DNA from: Himantopus leucocephalus
Lineage: Eukaryota > Chordata > Aves > Charadriiformes > Recurvirostridae
Assembly: GCA_003993805.1 (NCBI GenBank)
Contig: RSEF01000001.1
Location: 61,976,860-62,040,859 of the forward strand
Reading direction: 5' to 3'
Length of the DNA: 64,000 nt
In this document: piece after piece, positions 23,769 to 35,100 of the stretch
Layout of the letters: the number at the start of each line of letters is the position of its first letter
Position numbering within the stretch: position 1 is the stretch's first letter
Program-made: the position numbers and the translations under genes
Notes under the pieces: generated by a model
Databases searched by the model: none
Told to the model about the DNA's origin: nothing
The model's input: only the letters and a program-made list of their open reading frames with translations

Positions 23769-23780
23769 TTAAAGAGCCAT
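23769..23780 (-). CDS. ATF4: ATF4 uORF1, three codons (Met-Ala-Leu-stop)
   Basis: ATG GCT CTT TAA lies in a near-perfect Kozak context (GCCGCC before ATG, G after). It is the first ATG after the predicted cap site, about 100 nt from it. The next ATG in the spliced leader is that of uORF2, 88 nt after this stop. No other ATG occurs in exon 1. In mammals the corresponding uORF1 is also three codons and acts as the permissive frame after which 40S subunits keep scanning. Confidence 0.9.
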   Translation of the reverse strand: MAL

Positions 23781-23907
23781 GGCGGCCAGGGGAGGGGAGG
23801 CTGCTCCGGTCCGCGCCGCGCGGGAAGTTGCTGCGCCCACACACGCTCACACAACCTTTGCTTTCAGGAACAGACACACAATGAGGTGGCAGCGCCCACG
23901 CGCCGTC

Positions 23908-23915
23908 TTTATATA
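23908..23915 (-). promoter_or_regulatory. ATF4: TATA box of ATF4
   Basis: Minus-strand TATATAAA lies 128 bases upstream of uORF1. A start site about 25-30 bases downstream would be near 23880. That places exon 1 at about 23880-23676, and the spliced leader up to the ATF4 ATG at roughly 300 nt, close to the mammalian leader length. Confidence 0.8.
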
Positions 23916-24156
23916 TGAGCCGCCTTAAGCAAAACAAGATCCGGCTGTGAGGTGTCCTTCCGCTAAGCGTCACCTCCTTCTCGCCAGCGCCCGCCGGCCT
24001 GTAGCCTCTCTGTCTGGGCTTCCCTCGTGCCATTCTGCCAGTGATTAATCGCAGGGGCGACCGACAAAAGCTACAACTCCACCACGGAGCACCGGAGGGG
24101 GGGACTATATGGTGTACGTCCGCGCCGGCCGCCTTCTCCGCCAGGCGAGGCCGCGT

Positions 24157-24337
24157 CACGTGATCGGAGCAGCTGAGGACGCCCTCCCCCCCCCGGGGAG
24201 CAGAGTTGGGGGGGCGGTTTAGCCGCCAACAAAGACGGGGCGCTCGCATAGGCGGCATCACGCAAACCGCCACGTGGGAAGGGGGGCGCTCATTGGCTGG
24301 AGGGGAGTTGTTCACGTGCCCTGTGAGTTGTCATTGG
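24157..24337 (-). promoter_or_regulatory. ATF4: ATF4 upstream region with three CACGTG E-boxes and two CCAAT boxes
   Basis: CACGTG hexamers occur at 24157-24162 (within GTCACGTGAT, close to the TFEB/TFE3 or USF-type extended site), 24271-24276 and 24313-24318. CCAAT boxes in minus orientation (ATTGG on plus) lie at 24292-24296 and 24333-24337. All are 240-460 bases upstream of the predicted ATF4 cap site, in a CpG-rich block. bHLH-ZIP (USF, MYC or TFE) and NF-Y binding is inferred from motifs only. The same block could drive a divergent transcript to the right, but no gene is seen there. Confidence 0.6.
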
Positions 24338-24439
24338 CCAGCGGCCGAAGGAGGCCAGATGCTGAGGGGAAGGGGGAGGGGGGCGAGAAGGAGCAGCTGG
24401 GCAGGGAAATGGCGGCCGGGGGGGGGGGGGGNGTGGTGT

Positions 24440-27400
24440 CTGGGCCTGTCCCGCTGGAAGCAGTGTTTGTTCCCCCCTTTAATTTCCAGCGGCCCCTTTT
24501 GTTCTCCACGCAAAGTCCTGCTGAGGTCAGGCTGGAGCTGGCGGCTGCTGCTTAGGCCGAGGCGCTGGCATGGCTTCCCCCGCAGCGCTGAGGCGGTGGG
24601 CCGCCGTCGCCTGCTGCTCCCTGAGATAACGTGTCAGCCCAGGGCAGCGTCGCCTTCCCTCCCCGCCTGCCCCGCACATGCAGAGCTCAGATTATGGCTG
24701 CTTCGGGGCTGTGTGTTTGTGTGCATGATGGCGCCTGCGTATCTGACCTGAGCCTGCCGGCCTCACAGCGGCTGTGGCGCAGTATCGACCTGGACTGGTT
24801 CATGCGGAGCTTCACTGGAGAGCTGCGCTGCTGAGCAGCTGACAGCATGAGTCTAATTAGTGATTTGAAACTATGCAAGAGCCGAAAATGGAGTTGGTTA
24901 TTCCCCAGCTGAGGAATGAGAACTTCCTCTCCTCCCATGCATTTTCACACTGACACAGTTGCTTCTCTGTGCAGACATTACTCTGACTGATGTGAGCGTT
25001 AATAGATCACCTATATAGCCTGGTAGCTGTAAAGGGCAGTGTCACCTTGAAAGTTTTTAAAGTGCAGTTTTACATTATGTTTTATCCGATCTAAATCAAC
25101 TTGCTGCTGGGAAAGAAGGCAGCCCTCTTCCCCACCCTGTTCCTGGCTAATACAGTTCCACCAGCTGGTCTGGCCCCCAGCGAGCCAGCTCAGCCAGCTA
25201 ACCCAGCAGGAAACTCACAGGGGTCAACAGTTTTCTGCTGGTTTCAGTCCCTTCATCCTTTCACTCAGGTCAGACAAGCATCAGCCAGCTCCAGTGAGCT
25301 GGGAGGATATGTACCTGTGTGTTTTCCTCACTGTGTCGGAGTTATCCAGCTTCAAACGGTTATGTTTTCACATTGCCAGCCTCGCAGCGTGCCACCAGCT
25401 CCGAGAGCTGTGGTGGGTCCTTGCCTGTTCAAACATCATCGTCCTGCAGGTCAAATTGCTCTCTGCTACTTCTGCAAAAGGCTTCACTATTTTCCAGTTA
25501 GGGCCTCAGTAGTATTTATGTAAAGCCACGGCCTTCACTGAGTTTGCTCAGGTGTAACTGCCTGGAACTTATTAATCAACTTGACTGATAATTAGCGAGG
25601 ATGGGCATGACCCAGTGTCTACTTTTAGCTGTCTGATGTTACCATTATCACTACAAAGCAGAGTGTGTCACTCCACATCTGTGAACTGAACATTAGCTGC
25701 TGAATGAAAAAGGCAGTTTTTCCTCCATGTTGTTTTGTCGGGGTTTTTTTTTGTTTTGTTTTGTTTTTTTTCTAGAAGCAAGCACAGATTTTGGAATGAC
25801 TTATTAAAATGGAGGAGGCAGACAAAAATGTCTTCCAACGCCAGAAAACACCACAGTAGCAGCTGAGCGATCTAAGATGACTGTTCTGATAAACACACCA
25901 CGGAGCAGGCTTCAAAGCAAAATTTAGAGGATGCGGCAGGTTTTAAAGAAGCCAAGTGGGCGATTGGCTGGGTGGATGGGTGGACAAGCATCTCCATGTC
26001 CTCACTGGCTAAGGGAGAGCTCTCACATCCCCTGCCGTGCCTGCTTGCCCCTCCTTTAAGTGAAAAGGGTGATTGTACAACTGTAATCGTAGCTAAATAA
26101 ACAGAAATGCTATACACACCCAATCATCTTGAAAAGATAATTATAGATTTCTCTGCAAGGACTCTGGGTATATGCAAGTAAGAATCACACGAGCAAAAAT
26201 GAAATATGCAATGAGGAACTTAACCCAGATCTGCCTGTTTCCTAGCTGCCTGGTTTCCATTTTGTGTGGAAATTTATGTGCGTTACGAGCACCAGACAGA
26301 AATTTTTTAACAATCCCCAATCCAAAAAGAGAAATCAAGTAACCAAAAGCCAGCCGTTTAGTGAACAGCATATTTTTCCCTGTTTCCTAAAAGACTGCAG
26401 AATTACTGTTGTTACATAATTTCGTGAGCAACATCCCCAATTCCTTTATAAATCAGCTCTCTGCATTTGCACATACTACGTCAGAGGTTTCTCCTTTGTG
26501 GCTAGAGTTTTTGACCGAGGTAGAAGACACTTCTTCAAGCCCAAGTAACAATTACTTGGGAATTTTTGTACAAGAGAAATTACAAGTATTTTCTAAGCTG
26601 AGAAGTACTAGCTACCCACTACTGACTCAAAAGTGCCTAAAAAGCATTCCTTTCCAGTATTACAGAACATATTTGTGGCTCAGAGATTGAGAGAAGTCTG
26701 GCAGCTCTGAAGAAAATTGAATTTACAGCGCAAAAAGGTGGCTTCTGAACAAAGATTAATTGGTGCGCACGGTCAATGAACTCCTGCTGACGTGTTAACA
26801 GCTTTAGCACCGTGGATGTTATTTTCCTGCCCAGGGTACCGGTACCTCAGCAGAGAGAGCTCCTGTGATAAGTGAGATCCATCCCGACGCAGAAGCGAGG
26901 GACCAGCTGCAGGCGAAAGGAGCTGCTTGTGCAGAGCTCGCTGCAGGATTGAGGCCAAAGTGACCTTGCTGAGGAGTGATGAACTGCCCTGATAAATACA
27001 ACACTGCAGAAAGCCACCTCCGGCCAGACAGCAGCACCAGGAGGAGGTGGAAAACTAATACTCTACCATTCACCTTCCTCCTTCATTAAGATGGAAGGTC
27101 AATGTATGTGCTTGCTTTCTTTTTTATTCTTTTTTTTTGTTTAAGTTGATGTTGCAAAGGAAAAGAGGTTTTCTTCTTCCACCAGCAAGTACACAGGAGA
27201 TAAACACACTGAATGCTATGTTATTAAGTACACAAAAGACAGGGAAGACGTAAATGTTTCCATAGTAACATCTCCTCGCACAGTCTAGACCGTCTGTATA
27301 GGATGCTCTCAGGGACTGCCGGTGGGGGGGGAATACTCGTGGGCCTCTCTAGCAGGGGAGCGAGGTGGGGGGGAGTACCTGGTGTTGGTGCCGGGAGGGT

Positions 27401-30400
27401 AACCAGCAACAGTAACGGAGATGGAGATGTTTGCTCTTTCCTGGAGCGCAGGGAAAGCCGCAGCCAGGGAGAAGGGCCGGCAGACGCTGCATCATGACCC
27501 CCACGGCAGCAGTGGGCAGGCGGCTTTGGGTCCCCACTGAGCCTCAGTGCCCCGGGGAAGGGGCAGATGGGCTTCTGGCTGGCCCTGGGCCCTGCTGGGG
27601 TGGCTCGGCAGGAGGGGGCATTGCCTGCTTTGCAGAAGGATGAGTGTGAGGGCAAGTCCCCAAGGGGATTCTTGTGATAGTTTCTGTCCTTTGAACCTTC
27701 CATCAGAAGGGACAGGAAGCCTTACCCAGCACTTCAAGGAGCACAGCATTTCCAGAGACCAGCAGGAATTTTTCCTGGAGACAGAGTGCTGAGGGAAACA
27801 CAATGGAGGAATGAGGCGAAGCAGCCATACATTTTGAGCAATTTCGAGGGAAAATTACCTACAACCTCTATGGCACAGGCTAATTTGCAGTGCTTGGTTG
27901 CTTCTCTCCTCATGCGGCACAAACAGATATCTGAAGGATCTTTTCTGCCAGATTCTCATCGTAAGCTCTTTAGGGATTGCTTCATAGACGTTCCATTTTA
28001 AAACTAGATTGAAAAGCAAATATATGTGATTAAAGATCAGGCTGGGAGGTATTAGCATCCATCTTTTATTACATACAAACAGAAAATAAGTTAGCCATAT
28101 GCTCTGCCTCGTTTGTTTTGGACACTAGTACACCAAATGGAATCTCTAATAAATCATTCATCGCTTACCCACCCCCTCACTATCTTCTGTTTCCATCCTG
28201 TTATGTAAATATCACTGAAATTTGAAATGGGACTAATAAAAAAAAGGATTAAATCTGCAATTTACATTTGCAACTTACAATTCAATTATTTTAGACAGAT
28301 ATGGAAACAATTCTGGTTGTCCACCTACATTTTTCTTACTGAACAAACATGGGCATGCCAAGCACATGCTGATAGCTCACAAAATACGGCTCTCCAGAGG
28401 CTTAGTTACTCAGAATCAGCCAGGCTGTGGCCAGCTGCCACAAGTAAAAACATTGTGCAAATCTGGTAAGAAGGAGGTAAGTTTTAATTTGTAACTTGCC
28501 CAAGCATGAATTTCCTGAGCAGAGTTACAACTGGTTGAAAATGATGTTTAGCAAAAAATATGCATGAAGGGAGGGAGGAGGAGGTGCTGGCTTTTGTTCA
28601 GACCATCAGGGGATTTTTTTTTGTTTTCTCATTGTCCAGCTTTGTTTTATTATAATGAAAGTACTTGGGGGTCAAGAATAATCCCTCATGTGTGTTAGCA
28701 CATGTGGGAGCAGTTTAGCACACAAACAAAAGCCTTCCAGTTGTCCAAGCAATAAAAGAACAGAAACATATCTCATGGCAACTGTTGTTCTTCACGGGGC
28801 TGTAGTTAATATGGTCCCTGTTGCAGACTGTGAATTCAGTGCCTATCAAAATGTACATATCTGTACATTATCAGCATCTGCCTGGAGTCACACGTGCCAG
28901 GTACCTTGTGCCTTCCTGTGCGAAAGGATGAAGATGAGAGTGACAATGCACATTCCTTCTTTTTCTAGCAATGCAAAGTTAGCCAGAACTGAGGCCGGAA
29001 GAGCAGGTACGGACTATGAGAATGCAGCATCTCAGGCAGCCACAGACACCAGTGGGTGAGTTAACGGCCCATCGCCATTTCAGTGTATTTGTCTGTCACT
29101 GTCTCAGTGCCCCTTCAGCTTGTCAGAATGAGGACTCCTTGCTGCATCAGTCCAATGGCAATTACGCTGGTCTCCTGAACCTGGCATCTAAACTAGCAGC
29201 TGTGGGTGAAACCTGTGGAAAAGTTACTTGAGCTTGAGTTACCGCATCCTCTCTGTTCAGTGAGGGAGGATGCACAATGAAAGGCTGATAATACCAGACT
29301 ATGCTCTGTGTGCTCCATCTGGGGATTTGGTTTTAACTTCACGTAAACTCAGAGTGTCTTGATAAGGCCAGGGAAAGAGACTGTGAATGGGTATACCCTA
29401 TTAATGAAATAAAACAGGATCCCGGGGATATCTCACGTGCGTGTGAGATCTCTGTCTCTGATGCTGGCAGGCAGCTTCAGCAGGAACACTGACAAACCAG
29501 GTAGTTCAGATGAAGCTCTGAAACTCATTTGGGGATAAATCACCTTTGAGGCTGCAGCTCTCCAGGTCCCTGGGGAAGAACACTGCAGACATTATTCAGT
29601 AATGTTTCTCAGTTCTTCACAGGCAGCAGCTGCTCAGTGGCTGGAATTTACCAGCAGACTTCGATCTGTTTTAATATATACTTGTTTACAGAGGAGGAGA
29701 GAGAAATTCCTGGCGGATGTTGACACGGCTGTGATATCATTCATTTTATAGCTTTTTCCTGAATGACTGTCATTTTCCGTCCTAAGGTCTCTGTGTTAGG
29801 AGATTTGGCAAAGGATGTCAGAAAGAAGATGCTTTCAGAAGACTTTGAGAGTGCTCTGCTCCCTGCACTTGCGCATGGGCTTGTGGGTGGCCTCAGCAGA
29901 GCCTCCTCAGATGTGTTACAGGGGTACCGACCATGGGCGAGCTGGAAAATAGTCCCCAAAGAAGACTTCATGGCCAAAGTATCTTACTGCGTAGGTGCTG
30001 TGGCTTCTCAATCCACTGCCCCTCTTACTGGTATCGCTGTGGTGCTTGGTGAGGGAGGTTTGCAGTTCTCTTAACAGGAGGAAGTTTCTGTCCTTGACTG
30101 CTGAGAGAGCTGGTTGGAGACTAAACCCAGGTCTGTCTGAGGAACCAGTCACGGCAGTCCACCTCTGTTGGGGAGGTACTGCTGGCCTTCTCTTTTGGCA
30201 CTCAGAGAGTGAGACTTCGTTGATGCCTTGTCCTGGGATTGCGATCATGGTAGACATCTACCTTGGGTCTGAGGCAACGTAGGTGCTGTTCAGGAAGGTA
30301 ACATTTGAGCCATTCACCTTAGTCATGCTGAGCACTTATCAGAAATAGAGGTCTCCCCTGGGCAGGGCAGGCTCTGTCTGACCACACAAGGACGAAGTCT

Positions 30401-32021
30401 GACCCAGGCCACAAGGCTTGGGAGTCCAGTCTGCCAGTGACACCAAGCATCTTCTTTTGCAGAGCAATGTGAAGGTCAGAAGATGGATCACTCTTCATTT
30501 TATTAACTATCTCTTCTTACATAATAAGGAAATTACAAAATTAAAAAAGAAAAAAAAGGAAGAAGAAAGGTTCCTAATCCAAATCACTAGCTCATTGTTC
30601 AAGAAAAGACACTGGACTAGATGCTTTCTACTGTCTCTCTCACGGCCACAGGCAGCGATTTGGAAAAGAGATTTGTGCCTTGGTCACGCGCTTGCCTCAG
30701 CAAAACCCGACCTCCACTTGAATGCCAGGAAGCTGGGACCCCTGCCAACATGCTCTCTAACAAGCAACGTGGGAGCTGCGGCTCTGTGGCCTGTGGGATT
30801 GTCTTGTACTACCTTTGCTTCAGCGTATCTCAGGCCCTCTGACGGCATATCACCACTGCTATAAACAACCAGGAGTTGAACATAATTCAGATTATATTAT
30901 CTATATAAGTGGTGGTAGTTATTATATCCAAGGCCATAACTATCCTCTATGCTAAATAAATTCAATAATTTGAAGGCAAAAATGTTCCTCTGCCATACTG
31001 CTTCCAGGAATGATTGCTTCTTGCCTTTCAAAGGGGGTAAGGAGCCTGCCAGGGCATTACGAGTTTTGAAGTAATGTCTGTCATGGCACAGGTAAAGAGC
31101 CAATGCAGTCCATCATTTGCCATCTCTGCCCTTGTGTCTGTTGCCTATTAGGTCTCTGTCCTTTGCAATGCTGAGCAGAATAAGACAAGAGTCTTACACG
31201 ACTGGGATCATTCTAGTGCGGTGTCTGATGGGACAGTGTATCACCCCTGCGCTCCTGTGGAACAGTGACAATTCTACCACAGCGAGAGGCAGGGGAAGGG
31301 GTGGGCTTGCGCTGAACTGAGGGAACTGTTACCTAAAAAAAGAAAATCCAAAACAAACCCCAAAACTCAAGCAAGCAACTTTTGCCCATTATTTGTATGG
31401 AGAAGGCTTTTCATGGAGAATGTGGTTAGAATTGATATATATATATATTTCCCCTGAGAAGCTTAGCACTGAGTGTTAATAGACAGATCAAAGAGCTACT
31501 TAGCCACTGGAGCCAGGGAAATTGAACCAGGGCAGCAAAATAAAAATCAATCTGACATTCAGTGTGTTTAAAGTGATTTTGTTCAGAACTGACTTCTGCG
31601 TGAGTACTTAGGAAAGCTTAAGATCATGAAAAGTTTGAGTTCTATGAGCCAAACTCTGTCTCCTACTCTCCTACTATCCATAAAATGACAAGAACGCTTT
31701 CAGAATGATTTCAGATCTTCCCTGCCTTACCCATTGGTTTGACTGCTCTCTTTTGCCTTATCATTTGCAAGATTATTCCACAGGATCACATACTATAAAG
31801 ATATTATTAGCCTGCTCACCACCACATTTCTGGCTCTGTGACTTGTGAATAATGCTGTCCTTCTCAGAGTATGCTAGTAAAACTTTTATACTATGCTACC
31901 CCTGATTGTGTAGGGGACACACTTGTTACATGAGAGCTATTTTAAGAAGGTGTTGAATCTCAAAAAAAAAAAAAAAAAAGAAAAAGAAAGAAGAAAAAAG
32001 AAAAAAAAAAGAAAAGAAAAA
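24440..32021. other. gene-poor interval upstream of ATF4
   Basis: No family-like protein, RNA gene or repeat copy was recognised over about 7.5 kb. The longest non-artefactual frames, for example 29763-30074 (103 codons) and 28688-29059, have no family resemblance and no supporting splice or promoter signs. A short (TA)n run lies at 31435-31448, and an A-rich block starts at 31962. In human the distance between MIEF1 and ATF4 is only a few kilobases, so this interval is expanded here. Confidence 0.5.
31934..32021. repeat. left edge of gap: unique 30-mer followed by A-rich simple sequence
   Basis: The sequence GAGCTATTTTAAGAAGGTGT and onward (31934-31962), followed by a poly-A/AAAG stretch, abuts the N run. 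The same unique sequence plus A-rich tail reappears immediately after the gap at 32122, which points to an assembly artefact. Confidence 0.85.
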
Positions 32022-32121
32022 NNNNNNNNNNNNNNNNNNNNNNNNNNNNNNNNNNNNNNNNNNNNNNNNNNNNNNNNNNNNNNNNNNNNNNNNNNNNNNN
32101 NNNNNNNNNNNNNNNNNNNNN
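32022..32121. other. assembly gap (100 N) flanked by duplicated sequence
   Basis: A run of exactly 100 N lies between two copies of the same unique 30-mer plus A-rich tract (31934 onward and 32122 onward). The contig ends probably overlap, and the A-rich stretch prevented their merging. Confidence 0.95.
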
Positions 32122-32195
32122 GAGCTATTTTAAGAAGGTGTTGAATCTCAAAAAAAAAAAAAAAGAAGAAGAAGAAAGAAGAAAAAAGAAAAAAG
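32122..32195. repeat. right edge of gap: second copy of the same 30-mer and A-rich tract
   Basis: This segment is identical to 31934-31962 at its start and then diverges only in the composition of the A/GAA-rich tail. See the gap entry. Confidence 0.85.
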
Positions 32196-35100
32196 GGAGG
32201 GGGAGGATATTTCTTGAATCCCTCAGAGCATAAACTCAGATCATAACTCAGCCTGACAAGGATAAAGAAGACAAAATCCAGGTGCCTCAAACAGTTTCTC
32301 GACTGCAGCAGTCCTCCTAGGGCTGGAAGCTAATACTGGGTTTCATTGGTAGGAGGGGCAATCTCCCATTTCTTGCTTGCTGCATCTGTAAGTAAAGCCC
32401 AACATTTCCAGATCCAGCCCCAGATTCAGTGAGCTGTGCTGGAGCCATTGAATCATACCTAGTGCGGACAGTGGGCCAACATATATTATCTTATCTGGAA
32501 GAGAAACTCCTCTTTTGGAAGAGGCTCCTCTTTTTCCCCTGAGACTAAATTTAAAAAGCAGCAGCTGTTTGCAGCTTTTCTAGAGTTTATTAAAATAAAC
32601 CTTAAAAAAAAACACAGAGGTGATTAGGTATTTGGGAGAAAAAAGAAACATTTATCACGCAGTTCAATCTCAAATTTGGGGTACAGTCACCCTCTCTCCC
32701 CCAGCCTAAGAGCAGCTACGGAATAGTCAGGATGGAATTTATTTATTTATTTTTAAAATGAAGAGATGCAAAACCAAGTAAGTAACACGTAAGCTCAGCT
32801 ACATTCATTTCCAGGACAGGACTGTGGTTATGTAACAAAGTGTGCAAAATATTTAGCTTTTTCCAAAATTCACCTTTCTCCTGAGCTGTTTGTTCCTTAG
32901 GCTAAGAACAAAAGAGATGCCGAGTCTTTGCAGCCTGGAGAACCGTTTATGCTCTTCGTCTTTGTAGCAACCTTTGCCATGCTTGAAATAATTATCATGA
33001 TTCCCCTCAATTATTTTTTCTCTACATTAAACAAACTCGTATCTTATGATCTTTCCTCCCTATTCATGCCAGGACAACTTTTATGCAAAGGTGCAAACCA
33101 CTGCGTACATTAAACATGTATTGCAAGCTCTAGGTTTTCCAGGGGCTCTACTGTGGAAGAGCTTCAATACACCAGACACGGGCATCTGGCGCAGCCGCTT
33201 CCTCACTGCCTCAAGGCCAATGCTCGGATAAGAAAGGAGCGCATTTGGCAGGGGAGAGGATTGGCACGTAGAAACCAACGTGTGACTGAGCAAGGGTGGG
33301 GGAGTCCACACAGGAAAGTTTAATATTAAAGAGAGGCACGGAAGCCTGTGAAGTCTGGGGAGCCACATGAAAGGCAGGTGCCTGTCCGGGCACGCGGGCT
33401 ATCAGAGAAAGGATGGGAGGCACAGCGCCATAATTACGCATCATCTTGTGACTGCTGCGAACGCTGCCAGGAGCCAGCACGCTGCAGCACCGAGCTGATT
33501 GCTCTCTCAAGACAAGTTGCAGAGCACCCAGAGCCGCAAAGGCAAAGCAAGTGAATCAGCAAGGGGCATGTCAGTCCCCAAGCGCTGGTGTGGTGCAGAA
33601 TTATGTCAGCCTAAAGGTGATGCACGGAGACAAAATCAGAGAGACGCTCCTTTGTTTATAAACACACCAGAGACAACCAGGTTACTGTGGAAAGTCATTT
33701 TATTTCAGAATTTCACGCACTCTGTCACAGACCATGCACTTAGACTTTCCCCCTTGCAAATCCTCAGCCTCCAGGCCTGGGAGAGATGGGGCATCATCTC
33801 TTCACTTCTCACTGCGAGTACCCACATGCTAAGAGTGAGGGCCCTGATGGCAGCTTGCCAGGAGGCAGAACGCAGCCTCCTGTTTCCATAATTGCTATTA
33901 AAACACGAGAAAAGAAATCCATCTGGCTTGAAGGATTAGCAGCGGAGCTCAGCAGCAGTGAAACCCCACAGCTAAGCAAGTTGGTCCTCACCCTGTGGTT
34001 ACAGGAAACAAGACGACAATCTTGTGGGAAGCTTGTGTGAGCTAAGCTACAGCAGAACACACCGAGGCATTCTTGGAGCCCAGGCAGCGACCAACCAAAC
34101 GCACACTCTGGGCCTCTTACAATCAATTTGTCTCTGAGCCGCTCTGCCAGGAAGGTGGCCGGGAGCTGCCCTTTTCACATTCAGCTTTAGGTCCTCCTGC
34201 TCTGTGCTACAGCTGTGACTAGGAAGGAGCTGTCCTATAGCTAAGACAGCCCTCCAGGCTGTATGTCAACACGTGCACTGCGTTTAATACTGAAAGGTGC
34301 CAGTTCGAAAGACTCTGCAACAGTCTGTTTGACCCACAGGCTGGGTACAGCATTAGTGTAAGTTTCCTGCATACTTACCCTATTCCTTCTCCCCTTCCTC
34401 TGTTGCCCCTTATGCCTGACCTTGCTCTTGAAATACTCCTAGTTGCAGTGTCCCTGTGACCCATTACATCTTTGGCCTTTGCCAAGACTGCCACTGCCAG
34501 AGCAGCTATTGCCCGCTGTGGTGGCTGCCCGTAGGAAGTGAGCATTTGCCTCCCGAGAACAGGCTTGCGGCTAGCTCAGAGGAGGGCAAAACTGACGGGA
34601 AGAAATGATGAAGTGATTCAAGTGAAGTGGAGCAAAGTCTACAGAAAAGGCAAAAAGGCAGCTTCAGTCTCCATTTGATACACAAATTCAGCTCAATAGC
34701 AGCAAGAAATGGCCATAAAATATTAATTCATTAGGTTGCCAGGAAGAAGTAAAAGCATTCATGTAAAAAATTCTGTACAGATATGTGGCAACTGTTCTCA
34801 AGCCAGCTCAGACAGTGGCTTCCTCCTGTTTATGTCTCCCCTTTCTTGTATCTATAGTTTTGATCATTCCAAACCATGTTGCTGCTCAATTCTGCATGAA
34901 GACCACGGTATTGGAGTCAGCACCAAGTGAGGGGTGAGATCACACTGAAGAAATGAACTTATGGGGAACTCCTGACAACCCAGATATTTTAATATTTTTG
35001 TTGACCTTCAAGTAATTAAATGATAGTCTCCAAGTCTCACCTGTCTGCTTTTAAGGTAGGAAGGCTGACATCAGAAAAGCAGTGGAGGGCAGGGAAAAAA

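Noticed and set aside
23659..24315. 218-codon minus-strand frame across ATF4 exon 1 and promoter
   Set aside because: It spans the TATA box and promoter, so it cannot be in the ATF4 mRNA. Its Ala runs come from GCC/GCG repeats.
29763..30074. 103-codon frame with non-repetitive protein-like composition
   Set aside because: No family was recognised, there is no splice partner or promoter, and the length is expected by chance in 64 kb.
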